From Pigoraptor vietnamica (Eukaryota > Opisthokonta > Filasterea), in NCBI GenBank assembly GCA_943704525.1, contig CALSCQ010003359.1, positions 1 through 64,000 of the forward strand: a DNA stretch of 64,000 nt, read 5' to 3'. Below the pieces are notes generated by a model. It did not search any database. It had not been told where the DNA came from and saw only the letters and a list, made by a program, of their open reading frames with translations. The first letter of the stretch is position 1, and each line of letters starts with the position of its first letter. Below are positions 1 to 10,685 of the stretch, piece by piece. Both the position numbers and the translations under genes were made by a program.

Positions 1-603
1 CCCCCCACCTGGCCACACAACGAGCGCTCGGTCGATCACTAGGAAGTTCCGTGTATCGTGAACGGGCTGGGGGAATGAAAAGGGGAGCGCAACTACGCCA
101 GCCAAAATACAGGCTAGGCGATGCCCCCAGCCACTGCCCCCAGCCAATTACGCGCAGAACCGTGCTGCTTTGATTTGAGGTTTCCGATTTTTCTCTCAAA
201 TTTCCTGCTATCGCAATGTATTTGCGCCGATGAAGCGTAGCATTCGTTACAGCCACCAGTTGTGTCACACCTCTTGGTGGCAGCGCCACGAGAGTACAGC
301 GCAAGGACAGCGTAGTGTGAAGATCGCCTGCTTTTTCTCTCGTGAGTGGAGAAGGCGCAGTAGCCATACGGTGTGTGTCCGTATGCGCGTGTGTGACTGT
401 GTGGCTGATCGCTCTGATTTCGCTCTCGCGGTCGGAAGGTTCCGCGTAATTCGACGACGACGACATTTCGACGCACCTTGCAACTGTGCTGGGCGTGCTC
501 TGCTACACGGGGAAGCTAAAAGGACACGCCATTTCATTTGGGCGCGTGCGTGGTGTATTTTCTCGTCGCAAATCCCCGGGCCGTGGGGCCGTGAGGACTG
601 AAA
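1..603. other. intergenic region upstream of TMEM104
   Basis: I see no gene here. The open frames are arginine/histidine-rich and match no family, so they look like chance frames in GC-rich DNA. The last part is presumably promoter and 5' leader of the TMEM104 gene; no clear TATA box is visible. Confidence 0.5.
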
Positions 604-2396
604 ATGGCGGGCGGCACGACAATGGCCGTGGGGGACCTCTACTCGGACAAGGCGAGTTGCGGAATGGGAGTGCGCGGCGTTGCGTATTGTTCGGATTCTG
701 ACGCATGCTTGTGGCGATCGCAGGTTGCGTTCGTGTTTATATTCAACCTCATTGTGGGGACGGGCGCGCTTGCCTTGCCGCAAGCCATGGCGCGCACGGG
801 GCTTCTCTTTGGCGCCCTCTTTCTCGGTGGCCTTGCGTTCATGAGGTGAGCCGCTGTGAGCCCGTGGTGCACGCTTATGTGTGTGTGTGCGTGTATGCGT
901 GTGCATGTCTGTGTTGTGTGCGTGTGCATGTCTGTGTTGTGTGCATGTGCGGTGCCTTTGTGTATGTGTATCTCTGTAACTCACAAAGCCCGCACGCGCC
1001 AGTTACATGACAATCACCTTCGTGATTGAGGCCATGGCCGCGACAAACGCGCACATTCGTCTCGTGGAGGCGGACGAAGAGGACTTGGGCGACTCGGAGC
1101 AGAAGGAGCTTATTCCGCAAAGTGCGTGGGCTTGTATCTTTTTTGTGTGTGTGTCTGCTTTCATGCTACTGCACTTTGAAATTTGTCGTTGGCTCCGCTC
1201 TTATCACTGGGTGTGCCTGCAGTCGAGCGCGACCCCGTGAACACAGACCCGTACGAGATCACGCGGCGGACGGAACTCGGACTCATGGCAGAGACCTTCT
1301 TCAACAAAATTGGCGTGCGGCTATTCTACCTCGTCATCGCAGTTTATTTGTACGGCGACCTCGCAATCTACGCCGTCGCGGTGCCAAAGTCGCTTGCGAG
1401 CGTTACGTGCCCCGAGCCGTCGGTGCACTATGGCAGCACGTGGCACTGCTTCGGTTCGCTCGACTCGAAGAACATCCACTACGTGTACGTGACGATCTTC
1501 GCGGCCGTGCTGGGCCCGTTTGCCTTTACGAACGTGCAGAAGACCAAGTACCTGCAGTTCGCGACGACGCTCCTCCGCTACACGGCGTTCCTCATGATGA
1601 TCATCATCGGGTTTCTCCAGTGCGCGCGCGGCGAGGGCGTGGGCGTGGACGGGGGCATCTCGCGCCGCGACATTGGCGAACTGCCCAACTTGTTTGGCGT
1701 CGCCATCTACGCGTTCATGTGCCATCACAGCCTGCCGTCGCTCGTCACGCCCATTGCGAACAAGGGCCACCTGCGCCGCCTGTTCGCTGCGGACGTTGGG
1801 GTGGTACTGTCCTTCTACCTGCTGCTCTGCGTCTCGGCCATGGTCTACGAGGCGCCGAGTGCCATCCAGGACATTTACACGCTCGACTTCAAGCACTACA
1901 GCGTGTCGTTCGTGGGGTACTTCCTCGGCCTCTTCCCCGTCTTCACCATCAGCGCGAGTTTTCCGATCATTCTCATCACGCTGCGCAACAACCTCAAGAC
2001 TCTGTTTTACCGGAAGGAGAGGTGGGTCCATTGTGTGAGCTTTACCCTTCACCTTATTAACGTTTTTGACACGTTTGCAGGCCTTATCCGTGGTGGCTCG
2101 AGAACATCGGCTTCCCGCTTATTGCGCTTGTGCCGCCGATCTGCATCGCGTATGGAACGACGAACGTGCAGCTCCTCGTGAACATCACGGGTTCGTATCC
2201 CGGACTCGGCGTGCAGTTCATCGTGCCGGCCGCGCTCGTGTACTGCGCGCGCCGGAAGCTCGCGCGCGATCTCGGCTCTTACGACAACATCCACATGTCG
2301 CCATTCCGGCACAATGGGTGGTTTTATCTGCTGGCCGTGTGGTCTGTTGTGTGCGTTGGGTTTGTGACATACCACCTCATCCAGACGAACAGCTAG
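604..2396 (+). CDS. TMEM104: TMEM104-like multi-pass transporter (amino-acid permease superfamily)
   Basis: Putative membrane transporter of the TMEM104 family, related to SLC36/38 amino-acid permeases; no substrate is established for the family. Exons read as 604-669, 724-845, 1003-1121, 1223-2021 and 2081-2396, giving 473 aa (human about 496). Signatures: FIFNLIVGTGALALPQA in the first helix, TFVIEAMAA, FNKIGVRLFYLVIAVYLYGD, LFGVAIYAFMCHHSLPS, GLFPVFTIS and a late SPFRH. The ATG is followed by MAGG and GDLYS, as in animal TMEM104 (MAGE..GELYS). The 54 bases at 670-723 are in frame and could be read through, but they have GT and CAG ends, and removing them restores the family spacing. The large intron 846-1002 is GT-rich. 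Identification is firm, function inferred. Confidence 0.93.
878..960 (+). repeat. GT-rich tract in TMEM104 intron
   Basis: Imperfect (GT)n tract interrupted by GC and AT steps, wholly inside the 846-1002 intron. It reads GT on the sense strand of the gene. Confidence 0.8.
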
Positions 2397-3516
2397 CCGT
2401 GCGCAACAGTAAAACCGCTGCGGGAACAATGCGAAGCTGCCTTCTTTCCCCTCCCAGTGCATGGTCGGTTGGCTGCGACAATGCGTGCTCTTTCGTTGAC
2501 GGGCATTCCGCGCGCGAACCTGGCTCGGCCGACAGCCGAGGCAGCTTGGAGATCCCCCCTCCCGGTGCGCACAAAGCACAAAGGAAATTCCTCGCAGTCA
2601 CGTGCGCCAGCCAAATAACGTGTCCGAGATCTCGCCACACACATCACGTGACGCAATCTTTTCGCTGCGAGAGTTCGGCAAGAGATCCGATTGGTTGCGG
2701 GGAAGTGGGGGCTGCAGCACGTGAAGGGGAGTGTCCGGGTGCACGGGCCAATCAGCGCGCGCCGTGGCCAAAACAAAGAAAATAAAAAGCGCAGAATTAT
2801 TTTGCTTTATTACGCGCCAAATTCCATGCATTTTTGGTACACACACTCGGCGAGGGTCGCACACGGCGCGCGATATAAAAGGCGCAGCTGCAGCCACTCT
2901 CTCCCTCAACCCACTCTCTCTCTCTCTCTCTCGACGCCCTGATTGCAATTAGCGGTTATTTTCGCTGCTCAGCGCCATAGTCAGCCCATAGTCAGCCGAA
3001 TTATTATCCACGCGCCAATTGGGACCAATTTGCCGCACAGGTGAGAGCATGTGGCGCCCTGCGTCTTCCCGTCGTGCTGTGTGGTGTGGGGTCGCGGGTG
3101 TGTGTGGACGCGATTGCAGCCGACGTGGCACTTGCGCTCACACGCACACACACGCACGCAGCGAGCGGCAACCGCAAGCCAGTCTATTGGTGGGTACAAA
3201 GGGCGCGCTGCAACCGCAGATGCAGGACAGTTTCTAGACAGACACTCTCTGGACGCGTTGCTGAACCAACCTCTCCCTTTGTCACACGACCAGCCGACTT
3301 TATGCACATAAGCGAGCTGGTGTGCGACTTCGCATCCGCTCCGCAGCACGTTCAGGTCCACCTGCGGGTTAAGGAGCTGAAGAACCGCGCCGATCACCTT
3401 CTGTGAGTGTTGGGGCGTGGGAGTGGCTAAATTTCCGCCGGTGCCCCATGTGCTGACCGCCTTGCTTTGCCTCTGCGCAGTTGACCGACCAACCGACCGA
3501 AAAAGACTCGAAAAAA
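2397..3516. promoter_or_regulatory. intergenic region with INO1 promoter and 5' leader
   Basis: No gene in these 1.1 kb. The region holds a classic promoter. CACGTG palindromes lie at 2599-2604, 2645-2650 and 2718-2723, CCAAT boxes at 2690-2694 (inverted) and 2748-2752, and a TATA box (TATAAAA) at 2874-2880, followed by a CT-rich initiator stretch. The leader seems to be spliced: donor CAG|GTGAGA at 3041 and acceptor GCGCAG ending at 3480, with a further possible donor at 3403. The leader from 3481 to the ATG has no upstream ATG. Confidence 0.7.
2874..2880 (+). promoter_or_regulatory. TATA box of INO1
   Basis: TATAAAA preceded by GCGCGCGA and followed after about 30 bases by a CT-repeat stretch. 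It lies about 640 bases before the ATG, the rest being a spliced leader. It is the clearest TATA box in the window. Confidence 0.65.
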
Positions 3517-5127
3517 ATGGCGTTCAAGGTGCAGAGCTCTAACGTCAAGTACACTGACGAGGAGATCATCTCGTCTGTGCGGTACGACACGACGGACGTG
3601 CGCACCGTCAACGGGCAGGTCATCGTCGAGCCCAAGTCGCAGGCGTACACGTTCCGCACGAAGCGCCGCGTCCCGAAGCTCGGCGTCATGCTCGTCGGAT
3701 GGGGCGGTAACAACGGCACGACGGTGACGGGCGGCATTCTGGCGAACCGCCTGGGCATCTCGTGGCACACGAAGGAGGGCGTCATGCACCCGAACTACCT
3801 CGGCTCGCTCACGCAGGCGTCGACGGTTCGCCTCGGCGCCGGCGCGGAGGGCGACGTGTGGATTCCGTTCAAGAACCTCATTCCGATGGTCGAGCCCAAC
3901 GACATTGTGCTGGACGGCTGGGACATTTCCAAGATGAACCTCGCCGACGCGATGGAGCGCGCGCAGGTCTTTGACTACGACCTCCAGCGCCAGCTGCGCC
4001 CGCACATGGAGGGCTTTGTGCCGCGCCCCTCGATCTACTTCCCCGACTTCATTGCGGCGAACCAGGCCGACCGCGCGGACAACGTCCTCACGGGCAGCAA
4101 GTGGGAGCAGATGGAGCAGATCCGCCGCGACATTCGCGACTTCAAGGCGAAGCACGGCCTCGACAAGGTCATTGTCCTCTGGACGGCCAACACGGAGCGC
4201 TTCTGCGACGTGCGCGCCGGCCTCAACGACACGGCCGACAACCTGCTGCGCTCGATCCAGCGCGGCGAGGACGAGGTGTCGCCGTCGACGCTGTTTGCGG
4301 TCGCGTGCATCCTCGAGAAGACGACGTACATCAACGGCTCGCCCCAGAACACGTTCGTCCCCGGCGTGATTGACCTTGCGTGCCAGAAGAACGTCTTTAT
4401 CGGCGGCGACGACTTCAAGTCTGGCCAGACGAAGATGAAGTCGGTGCTCGTCGACTTCCTCGTTGGCGCCGGCATCAAGCCCGTCTCGATTGTCAGCTAC
4501 AACCACCTCGGCAACAACGACGGCAAGAACCTCTCTGCGCCGCAGCAGTTCCGCTCGAAGGAGATTTCGAAGAGCAACGTCGTCGACGACATGGTGGCCT
4601 CGAACCCGATCCTGTACAAGAAGGACGAGCACCCCGACCACGTCGTCGTGATCAAGTACGTGCCCTCGGTCGCCGACAGCAAGCGCGCGATGGACGAGTA
4701 CACGTCGGAGATCTTCATGCACGGCCGCAACACGATTGTCATGCACAACACGTGCGAGGACTCGCTGCTCGCCGCCCCGATCATCCTCGACCTCGTCATT
4801 CTGGCCGAGGCCTGCGAGCGCATCTCGTACAAGACGGAGGGCATGGAGGACTTTGAGCGCTTCCACGCCGTGCTGTCGCTGCTGAGCTACCTCCTCAAGG
4901 CCCCGCTCGTCCCCGAGAAGACGCCCGTCGTCAACGCGCTCTTCCGCCAGCGCGCGGCCATTGAGAACGTGTTCCGCGCGTGCGTCGGCCTCGCCCCCGA
5001 GAACCACATGATGCTCGACACGCGCCGCGCCGACCGCCGCCAGGTCTCGCCCCTCGTCGAGAAGGTGTCGGCGTCGGAGGGCTCGCCCCTCCCCGTCGAG
5101 CGCCTCGGCCAGCACGGCAGCGCTTAA
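3517..5127 (+). CDS. INO1: inositol-3-phosphate synthase
   Basis: Makes 1D-myo-inositol 3-phosphate from glucose 6-phosphate with NAD+, the first and committed step of inositol synthesis, in the cytosol. Single coding exon, 536 aa, the usual family length. Signatures: the NAD-binding [18 protein letters not shown], the core block [10 protein letters not shown] with the catalytic lysines that follow, and the C-terminal [10 protein letters not shown]. The ATG at 3517 sits in an A-rich context and is the first after the leader acceptor at 3480. Codons end almost always in C or G, which creates a spurious 562-codon antisense frame. The promoter has three CACGTG sites. The next gene (STE24) converges on it. 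Very secure. Confidence 0.98.
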   Translation: MAFKVQSSNVKYTDEEIISSVRYDTTDVRTVNGQVIVEPKSQAYTFRTKRRVPKLGVMLVGWGGNNGTTVTGGILANRLGISWHTKEGVMHPNYLGSLTQASTVRLGAGAEGDVWIPFKNLIPMVEPNDIVLDGWDISKMNLADAMERAQVFDYDLQRQLRPHMEGFVPRPSIYFPDFIAANQADRADNVLTGSKWEQMEQIRRDIRDFKAKHGLDKVIVLWTANTERFCDVRAGLNDTADNLLRSIQRGEDEVSPSTLFAVACILEKTTYINGSPQNTFVPGVIDLACQKNVFIGGDDFKSGQTKMKSVLVDFLVGAGIKPVSIVSYNHLGNNDGKNLSAPQQFRSKEISKSNVVDDMVASNPILYKKDEHPDHVVVIKYVPSVADSKRAMDEYTSEIFMHGRNTIVMHNTCEDSLLAAPIILDLVILAEACERISYKTEGMEDFERFHAVLSLLSYLLKAPLVPEKTPVVNALFRQRAAIENVFRACVGLAPENHMMLDTRRADRRQVSPLVEKVSASEGSPLPVERLGQHGSA

Positions 5128-5432
5128 ATGCGACCCTTCCTCTCTCCTGTGTATTGCGGCGGCGCGTGTTTTTGCTCGGAGCGGCTTGAATTGGGGTCGG
5201 CCGTTCTCTCTGTGTTGTGTCGTGTGCGCGTCGTGCGACGTGCACTATTGGTCGCGTGTACATTTGAAAAATCGGCAGTGCGCTTTGGACCATGCGTTGT
5301 GGACTCGGCGACAATGAAAGTGCTTGCCACAGTTTGTGCCTTCGTCACGTGTTTCAACCCTTTCTTCGCTAGAAAGGCTTCGTCAGCAAACGGCCAACAA
5401 CACGTCAAATTACATTTTTATCTTCTCTGTTA
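5128..5432. other. tail-to-tail spacer between INO1 and STE24
   Basis: AT-richer 3' flank of both genes. It contains one CACGTG (5346-5351) but no convincing gene, and no clean AATAAA signal. Confidence 0.5.
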
Positions 5433-6797
5433 CTATTGTGCTTTTCGCGTCAGGCGATCGATGGCCGCGAGTCGTTCGACAAGCGTCGGGTGCGAGTAGT
5501 GGTACGCAGAGTAGAGGCGGTCGGGGTTCATGTTGCCCAGGTTGCTCGCCTGCAGCCGTATGAGCGCCGTTCGGAGGGGCGCGCCGTGGCCGAGCCGCGC
5601 GGCGAAGGCGTCCGCTTGGAACTCGAAGCGCCGCGAGAGCACCGTCAGGAGGAATGAAAGGACGAGGTCGACCGGCGAGAAGACGTACGCAAAGATGATG
5701 ATGAGGCCCACAAGCGTCGGGCGTTCGTCGGGAAAGCCGAACGAGGCGAAGAGGTCCGGCGAGTGCATGAGGCGCCCAAACACAAACAGCGAGGCAAACA
5801 TGTGCGCCTGGCCGAGGATAAAGTTCTTGAGCGTGTGGCTCAGCCGCCAGTGCCCGAGTTCGTGCGCAAGCACAGCGAGAATTTCGTCGTCCGTGCAGTG
5901 CTGCTCCGTGCCTGGCTTGGCGTCTGCCGTGGGCGCGGGCGTCCCCTCCGGGCGCGGCGGGCGGCGGTCCTCCGGGAGCAGCGTGTCAAAGAGCACGATG
6001 CGCTTGTTGCCAAAGAAGCCATAGAAGAACGCGTTGCTGTGGGACGACTTGCGCGACGCATCGACGACGAGGATGCGGCCGAGGGGAAAGGCGATGCCGC
6101 GGGCCAACTCCACGATGCGGTCCTTGAGCGGGCCGTCGGGCAAGGGGTCGTACCGGTCGAACAGGGCCGCAATGTACGGGAAGACAGTCACCGCCGCAAG
6201 GCTCACGCAGAGCAGAAACAGCCACGCATAGACGTAAAAGTGCGGGCCGCCAGACTCGATGATCGTGAGGAAGAGCGCCGCGACAGGGAGCATGATAACG
6301 ACCGCGATCACAAACCCCTTTGTCTTGTCCCAGAGCCACCCGCGCACCGACTGCTTGTTGAACCCGTGGCGCGCCTCGATCACGAAGCGATAGTACGCGC
6401 CCCACGGCAACCGGATGAGCGTCTCTGCGGCGGCCGCGAACAGCAGGAATGCGAGCGCGTGGATCGTCGTGTGCTCGGCGGGGTCCCAGCCGGCGGCGGT
6501 GAGTGCGATGGCGCACTGTCGCCACACCCACGGCAGCGCACCCAGCACAAGCACCGCCGTGCCCTCCAGCTGTCCATAGAGGTCGCTGCACAGCGAGAAG
6601 CGCGCCTTGTCGAGCCCGTACACGCGCGCGCGCTCAAAAGTGTCGTGGTCGATAATGCCCTCGAGCGCACGGGGCATGGCCCGCTCGCCGTACTTGCGGT
6701 ACTGTCGGAACGTGAGGTACAGCTCAAAGCTGAACACAACCCACGAGAAGGCCAGCGCGGCCTCCGCGAAGGGCGGCGGTTGTTGCGCGCCCTCCAT
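5433..6797 (-). CDS. STE24: CAAX prenyl protease 1 (STE24/ZMPSTE24 family)
   Basis: Zinc metalloprotease of the ER and inner nuclear membrane that trims CAAX prenylated proteins and clears Sec61 translocons. Single exon, 454 aa (yeast 453, human 475). Several hydrophobic helices fill residues 10-220. The zinc motif H312-E-L-G-H316 lies in VLAHELGHWRLSH, and the third zinc ligand is in FEFQADAFA near residue 391. SNAFFYGFFGNKRIVLFDTL before it is a strong family block. The start is the first ATG and gives a normal N-terminus. It shares a 180-bp divergent promoter (with a CACGTG at 6868) with the BtpA-like gene. The Ras protein encoded nearby ends in a CAAX box, so it is a possible substrate (inference). 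Confidence 0.97.
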   Translation of the reverse strand: MEGAQQPPPFAEAALAFSWVVFSFELYLTFRQYRKYGERAMPRALEGIIDHDTFERARVYGLDKARFSLCSDLYGQLEGTAVLVLGALPWVWRQCAIALTAAGWDPAEHTTIHALAFLLFAAAAETLIRLPWGAYYRFVIEARHGFNKQSVRGWLWDKTKGFVIAVVIMLPVAALFLTIIESGGPHFYVYAWLFLLCVSLAAVTVFPYIAALFDRYDPLPDGPLKDRIVELARGIAFPLGRILVVDASRKSSHSNAFFYGFFGNKRIVLFDTLLPEDRRPPRPEGTPAPTADAKPGTEQHCTDDEILAVLAHELGHWRLSHTLKNFILGQAHMFASLFVFGRLMHSPDLFASFGFPDERPTLVGLIIIFAYVFSPVDLVLSFLLTVLSRRFEFQADAFAARLGHGAPLRTALIRLQASNLGNMNPDRLYSAYHYSHPTLVERLAAIDRLTRKAQ

Positions 6798-6977
6798 TTT
6801 TGCGAGTGGTCTGAGTTGTAGATTGTGTTGATGCCGTTTTGTTTCACGGCCATCAGCTGGGCCTTGTCACGTGATTGCAGCCGTGGAGCCAACGCTGTGC
6901 GTTTCACCCGAGCAATTATTTCACAAGTCACGCACACACAAAAACGTGAAAACAAGCCACAGCATGTGTGAAGAAGG
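6798..6977. promoter_or_regulatory. divergent promoter STE24 / BtpA-like
   Basis: Only 180 bp separate the two start codons. It contains one CACGTGA at 6868-6874. No TATA box is evident. Confidence 0.55.
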
Positions 6978-7829
6978 ATGGCGGTCGCGACGGCCATGCA
7001 GCGGTGGACGGCGCTGTTTGGGCGGCGCGCGCGTCCTGCGGCGGTTGGAATGATCCACGTCGGCGCGCTGCCTGGCACGCCACGATCGTCGGCGTCAGTG
7101 GCGGCACTCGCAGAGCACGCTGTGAGCGAGGCAAGGATCTACGCGCGCGCCGGCATCGATGCGCTCGCTCTGGAAAATATGCACGACATTCCGTACACGC
7201 GGAGTCCTGTGGGTCCGGAGGTGGTCGCCGCCATGGCCGTCGTCGCGGCGGAGGTGCGTCGGGAGCTCGGCAGCGCTGGGCGTCGAATTCCCCTCGGCCT
7301 GCAAGTGCTTGCGGCGGCGAATCGCGAGGCTGTTGCCGTGGCACACGCGACCGGACTTGATTTTGTGCGGGCGGAAGGATACGTGTATGCGCACGTTGCG
7401 GACGAAGGCTTCATCCAGTCGTGCGCGGGCGACCTGCTACGCTATCGCCGCTCTATCGGCGCCGACAATGTTCTTGTACTGGCGGATATCAAGAAGAAGC
7501 ACTCGAGCCACAGCATCACGGCCGATGTGTCGCTCACTGAGACTGCACACGCGGCGGAATTCTTCCTAGCAGACGGTGTTATTGTGACGGGCATTGCAAC
7601 GGGTGCGGAGGCAGCCGAGAGCGACGTTCGCGAGGTTGCGGAGGCGTGCGGTGACCGACTCCCCGTGCTGGTGGGCTCGGGGGTCACGGCCGCGAACGTG
7701 GGGCGCTACTGTCGCGGCGTGCACGGCGTGATTGTTGGCTCGCACTTCAAAGCGGGCGGCAATTGGGCGGCGCCGTTAGAGGGCGACCGCGTGGCGCGCT
7801 TTATGGAAGCAATTGAACGATTCGCATGA
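6978..7829 (+). CDS. BtpA family TIM-barrel protein
   Basis: Intronless, 283 aa. Belongs to the BtpA family of predicted TIM barrels, named from cyanobacterial photosystem I biogenesis; non-photosynthetic bacteria (SgcQ) and animals (C. elegans F13E9.13) also have members, of unknown function. Signatures: GMIHVGALPGTP at the N-terminus, ALENMHDIPY, FVRAEGYVYAHVADEGF, DIKKKHSSHSI, and the phosphate-binding-like end LVGSGVTAANV with VGSHFKAGG. The ATG at 6978 follows AAGG. There is no transit peptide or membrane helix, so it is probably cytosolic. The family call is firm; the reaction is unknown. Confidence 0.9.
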   Translation: MAVATAMQRWTALFGRRARPAAVGMIHVGALPGTPRSSASVAALAEHAVSEARIYARAGIDALALENMHDIPYTRSPVGPEVVAAMAVVAAEVRRELGSAGRRIPLGLQVLAAANREAVAVAHATGLDFVRAEGYVYAHVADEGFIQSCAGDLLRYRRSIGADNVLVLADIKKKHSSHSITADVSLTETAHAAEFFLADGVIVTGIATGAEAAESDVREVAEACGDRLPVLVGSGVTAANVGRYCRGVHGVIVGSHFKAGGNWAAPLEGDRVARFMEAIERFA

Positions 7830-7884
7830 GTTTTGTTGCAGTGCTGTGTGCGTAAAACTCAAGACACAACGAAGTGGAGCGGGG

Positions 7885-7900
7885 CACGTGATACCACGTG
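7885..7900. promoter_or_regulatory. paired CACGTG boxes upstream of EFCAB7
   Basis: Two perfect CACGTG palindromes (7885-7890 and 7895-7900) separated by four bases (ATAC), about 200 bp before the EFCAB7 start. A CCAAT lies at about 7946 and an AT-rich TTATAC near 7976. The layout resembles a carbohydrate-response element, which has five spacer bases. Confidence 0.5.
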
Positions 7901-8101
7901 ATGGTCTATTCGCCATGACAACACACCACGGAATTCCGCAGTGGGCCAATCGCAGCCCACCGCAGTCTGTCCGACTTATACACGCACTCGCGATGCATGC
8001 AGCACTCGCTTGCTCTCTCTCGTTGCGCTCAGAAGACGACCCGCGACACCTTGGTGGTTGACAGCGTGTCTGGTAGGGATATAGCAGGTCCCAGGCTAGC
8101 C

Positions 8102-10464
8102 ATGTCGCGCGCTGCAAGCCCCAACCGCCACCGGTCGCCGTCGCCGTCGTCGCGGCACAAGGCAGACAAGGACGAAGATGGCGAGCACTTTGAGAAAGAG
8201 TGCAAGGCCGTGTTTCTCACCGTCGCGTCGACCATTAAGCAGAAGCTCACGCGGGATGAGTTCACTCAGGGTGCGTGTTGATGGAAGCTTGTGAGAGCCG
8301 ATGGGAATGTATGCTCACGTGTAAACACAGCCCTCCAGCACAGCGGACGGAACCCATCCAAGAAGTTTGTGCAGGAGTTCTTTCCTTCCGTAAAAGATGG
8401 TGGGTGTCGTCGCTGTATGCATCCGCTCACATTGTATGTATTCCGGTGCGTAGTGCATGGCTTGCGTGATGTTGGTCGTTGGCGTGCTGCGCGAATATTG
8501 ACCGTGGTGTTTGCAGCGGACAAGCCTGCGGCTACGTTTGACGACTTTGTGGCGGCGATGAAAATGCTCAAGCCGATTACGTTTGACGCGCTGTACAAGA
8601 TGTTCCGCAAGATCGACCTCGACGACAACGGGTACTTGACGTACGATGAGCTTGTGAAGGCCCTCACAAAGGTACGCAGGCGACGGAAGGCCAGCAAAAT
8701 GGCAGTGCAGCAGTGCGCGGTTGCGCGGTTGCGTGCGTTGGTGCGCCTGGTCCAATGCATCCTGTGCCCCTCGTAGAACGGCGAGAAGATGCCGGAGAAA
8801 GAAGTCCACGCAATTTTGACAGAGGCCGACACGAACGGCGATGGGAAGCTCGACTATAAGGAGGTGCGAGGCTGTTCACCAGTGGCGAAGGCTTCGTGAC
8901 GAGGTTGTCCTGCACCACTGCGTTGTGCTGACTCTTCATGCGGGTGCGCAGTTTTGCGAGATGATGATCTCGACGGCGAAGAAGTGCCGCAGCGGCCTCG
9001 GGGTGAAGGGCAAGGGCAAGGACAAGGACACGGACGACTCTGAGGACGACAAGCACAAGAAGGAGTCGCTGAAGCACAGCAAGAACCTGGACGGCACGTC
9101 GCGCAAGGAGGACGGCAAGGACCCCACCGAGGCGCACGACAAGACCATCGACAAGCTGCCCCGCGAGATTGAGGTGGGCAGGCAGACACACGTGCGCAGT
9201 GTCCCTGTTGCTGGCGGCCATTGCAGGCAGCCTGTCGTCGAGTCACGTGGGGCTGACGCATCGCGCTCTCGCAGGATTGGAAGTCGACGAAGCACCGCGG
9301 GTCGTTCCAGGTCGGCGCGGACGGCACGATTTCGACCTACTATTACAAGGTGACGATCCCCACGTCCACGACGGCTGTTATCTCGATCAAGCAGTCGGAC
9401 AAGACGCTGTTTGCGGGCAACATCGATGTGGCCGCGTACCTCGTGGGCGATGCGAAGGCAGACCACGAGCTGGTGGCGTACTCTGCGTCGAAGGTCGGCG
9501 AGGACTCGACGATGAAGGTGAAGCTCAAGGCCGGCAAGTATGTGCTGCTGCCGTTTACCACGGGATGCCGGCTGCGCAAGCGCACCGACGACCACGGGAC
9601 AGCGCGCGTCGCCGGACGCGACGGCAAGAAGCTCACGACGGAGTGCAAGGCGGCCGTGACCGAGGTGTTTGAGCGCGCGGATCTCGACATGAACGGGCGC
9701 CTCAGCCGTGAAGAGTTTGACCTGCTGCAGCTGCGCACGACGGGGGAGAAGTGCGACGACGAGACGTGGGACTACATGATGGGTGGGTTGGGCTTCTTTC
9801 CACTGCCGTCGTCGGCCATTGTGTCTGGACACGCGCTCACCCGACAACTCCCTGCAGGCAAGTTCGACACGAAGGACGGCGAGATCACGAAGCAGGGGTT
9901 CGTCGACCTGTACGGCCTCATGCTCGAGATGGAGGGCGAGGAGGCCGTGCTCAAGGACCTGCAGACGCTTGGCTTCAACAGCGCGCTGGGTCTCGACGAG
10001 GCCTGCCCGTTCGTGATTCGCGTGCACTGCGAGAAGGGGCAGCCGGACATCTCGGTGATTGGGGAGCCCGATCCCGAGGTGCTTGTCCACACGGTGCTGC
10101 GGGCGGCGCAGCTCGACGGGAAGAAGAAGCAGCTCGGCGACGGCGCCGTTCTCTACGCGCAAGAGCAGGAGATCCGCACAACACTCGTCGTCGCCAACGA
10201 GGTGCGCCATCATCGCCGCACGTGCCACTGCATGCGTGCGGTGCGAAATGGTTGCTGACATCTGTTGTTACCCCCTCGCAGAAGAAGAACAAGATCTCGG
10301 TTACGCTCGACTGCTCGCAAAGCCGCAACTGCGTGAGCCACCGCGGGAGCTTGAAGCTGGTGACATCGCTCGCGCCCGGACAGACGAAGCTCGGCCATCA
10401 CCTCATGCGAGAGAAGAAGGGCGAGTGGTCCGTCAAAGTGAAGGAGTCGGTCGCCGTCAAGTAG
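8102..10464 (+). CDS. EFCAB7: EFCAB7-like EF-hand protein
   Basis: In vertebrates EFCAB7 anchors the EVC-EVC2 complex at the base of the primary cilium for Hedgehog signalling, with IQCE. Eight exons: 8102-8270, 8331-8399, 8517-8671, 8777-8863, 8952-9173, 9275-9782, 9858-10201 and 10282-10464; 578 aa (human 629). EF-hand loops: DLDDNGYLTYDE and DTNGDGKLDYKE in the N-terminal half, DLDMNGRLSREE in the C-terminal half. The non-EF parts also match: TTGCRLRKR, KFDTKDGEITKQGF, and LGFNSALGLDEACPFVI (human MGYNKALELTEACPFVI). A lysine/aspartate-rich linker fills about residues 180-220. As I know of no EVC homologues in protists, a more general ciliary or calcium role is likelier here (inference). 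Confidence 0.93.
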
Positions 10465-10685
10465 GGCGCGCCTGTGTGCCCACAGCCTTTTGCGCGTTGC
10501 GTTGCCGCTGCGCCGCGTTATTGCTTTGCGTCCGCACCAATACAGTCTCAAGGGTTCGATCAAGGGGATGGCACTCGGAGGCAGAGGACGTGGGCGACAT
10601 GCGGCGAATGCAGTGTGTGTTGTTTATGGGGACGCAGGTCCAGTGCAAGCGCACGCGGCAGCAGCGAGGGTCCATCACATGCCCA

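Noticed and set aside
265-984. 239-codon minus-strand frame near the left edge
   Set aside because: Half of it is His/Thr from the GT-rich intron; the rest is low-complexity and overlaps the first TMEM104 exons.
3427-5115. 562-codon antisense frame opposite INO1
   Set aside because: Produced by the C/G third-base preference of INO1; it is Arg/Val/Leu-rich and matches no family, while the sense frame is an unmistakable synthase.
10550-10565. GGTTCGA B-box-like string (also near 40143) as a tRNA
   Set aside because: No matching acceptor stem, anticodon arm or A-box at the right spacing.
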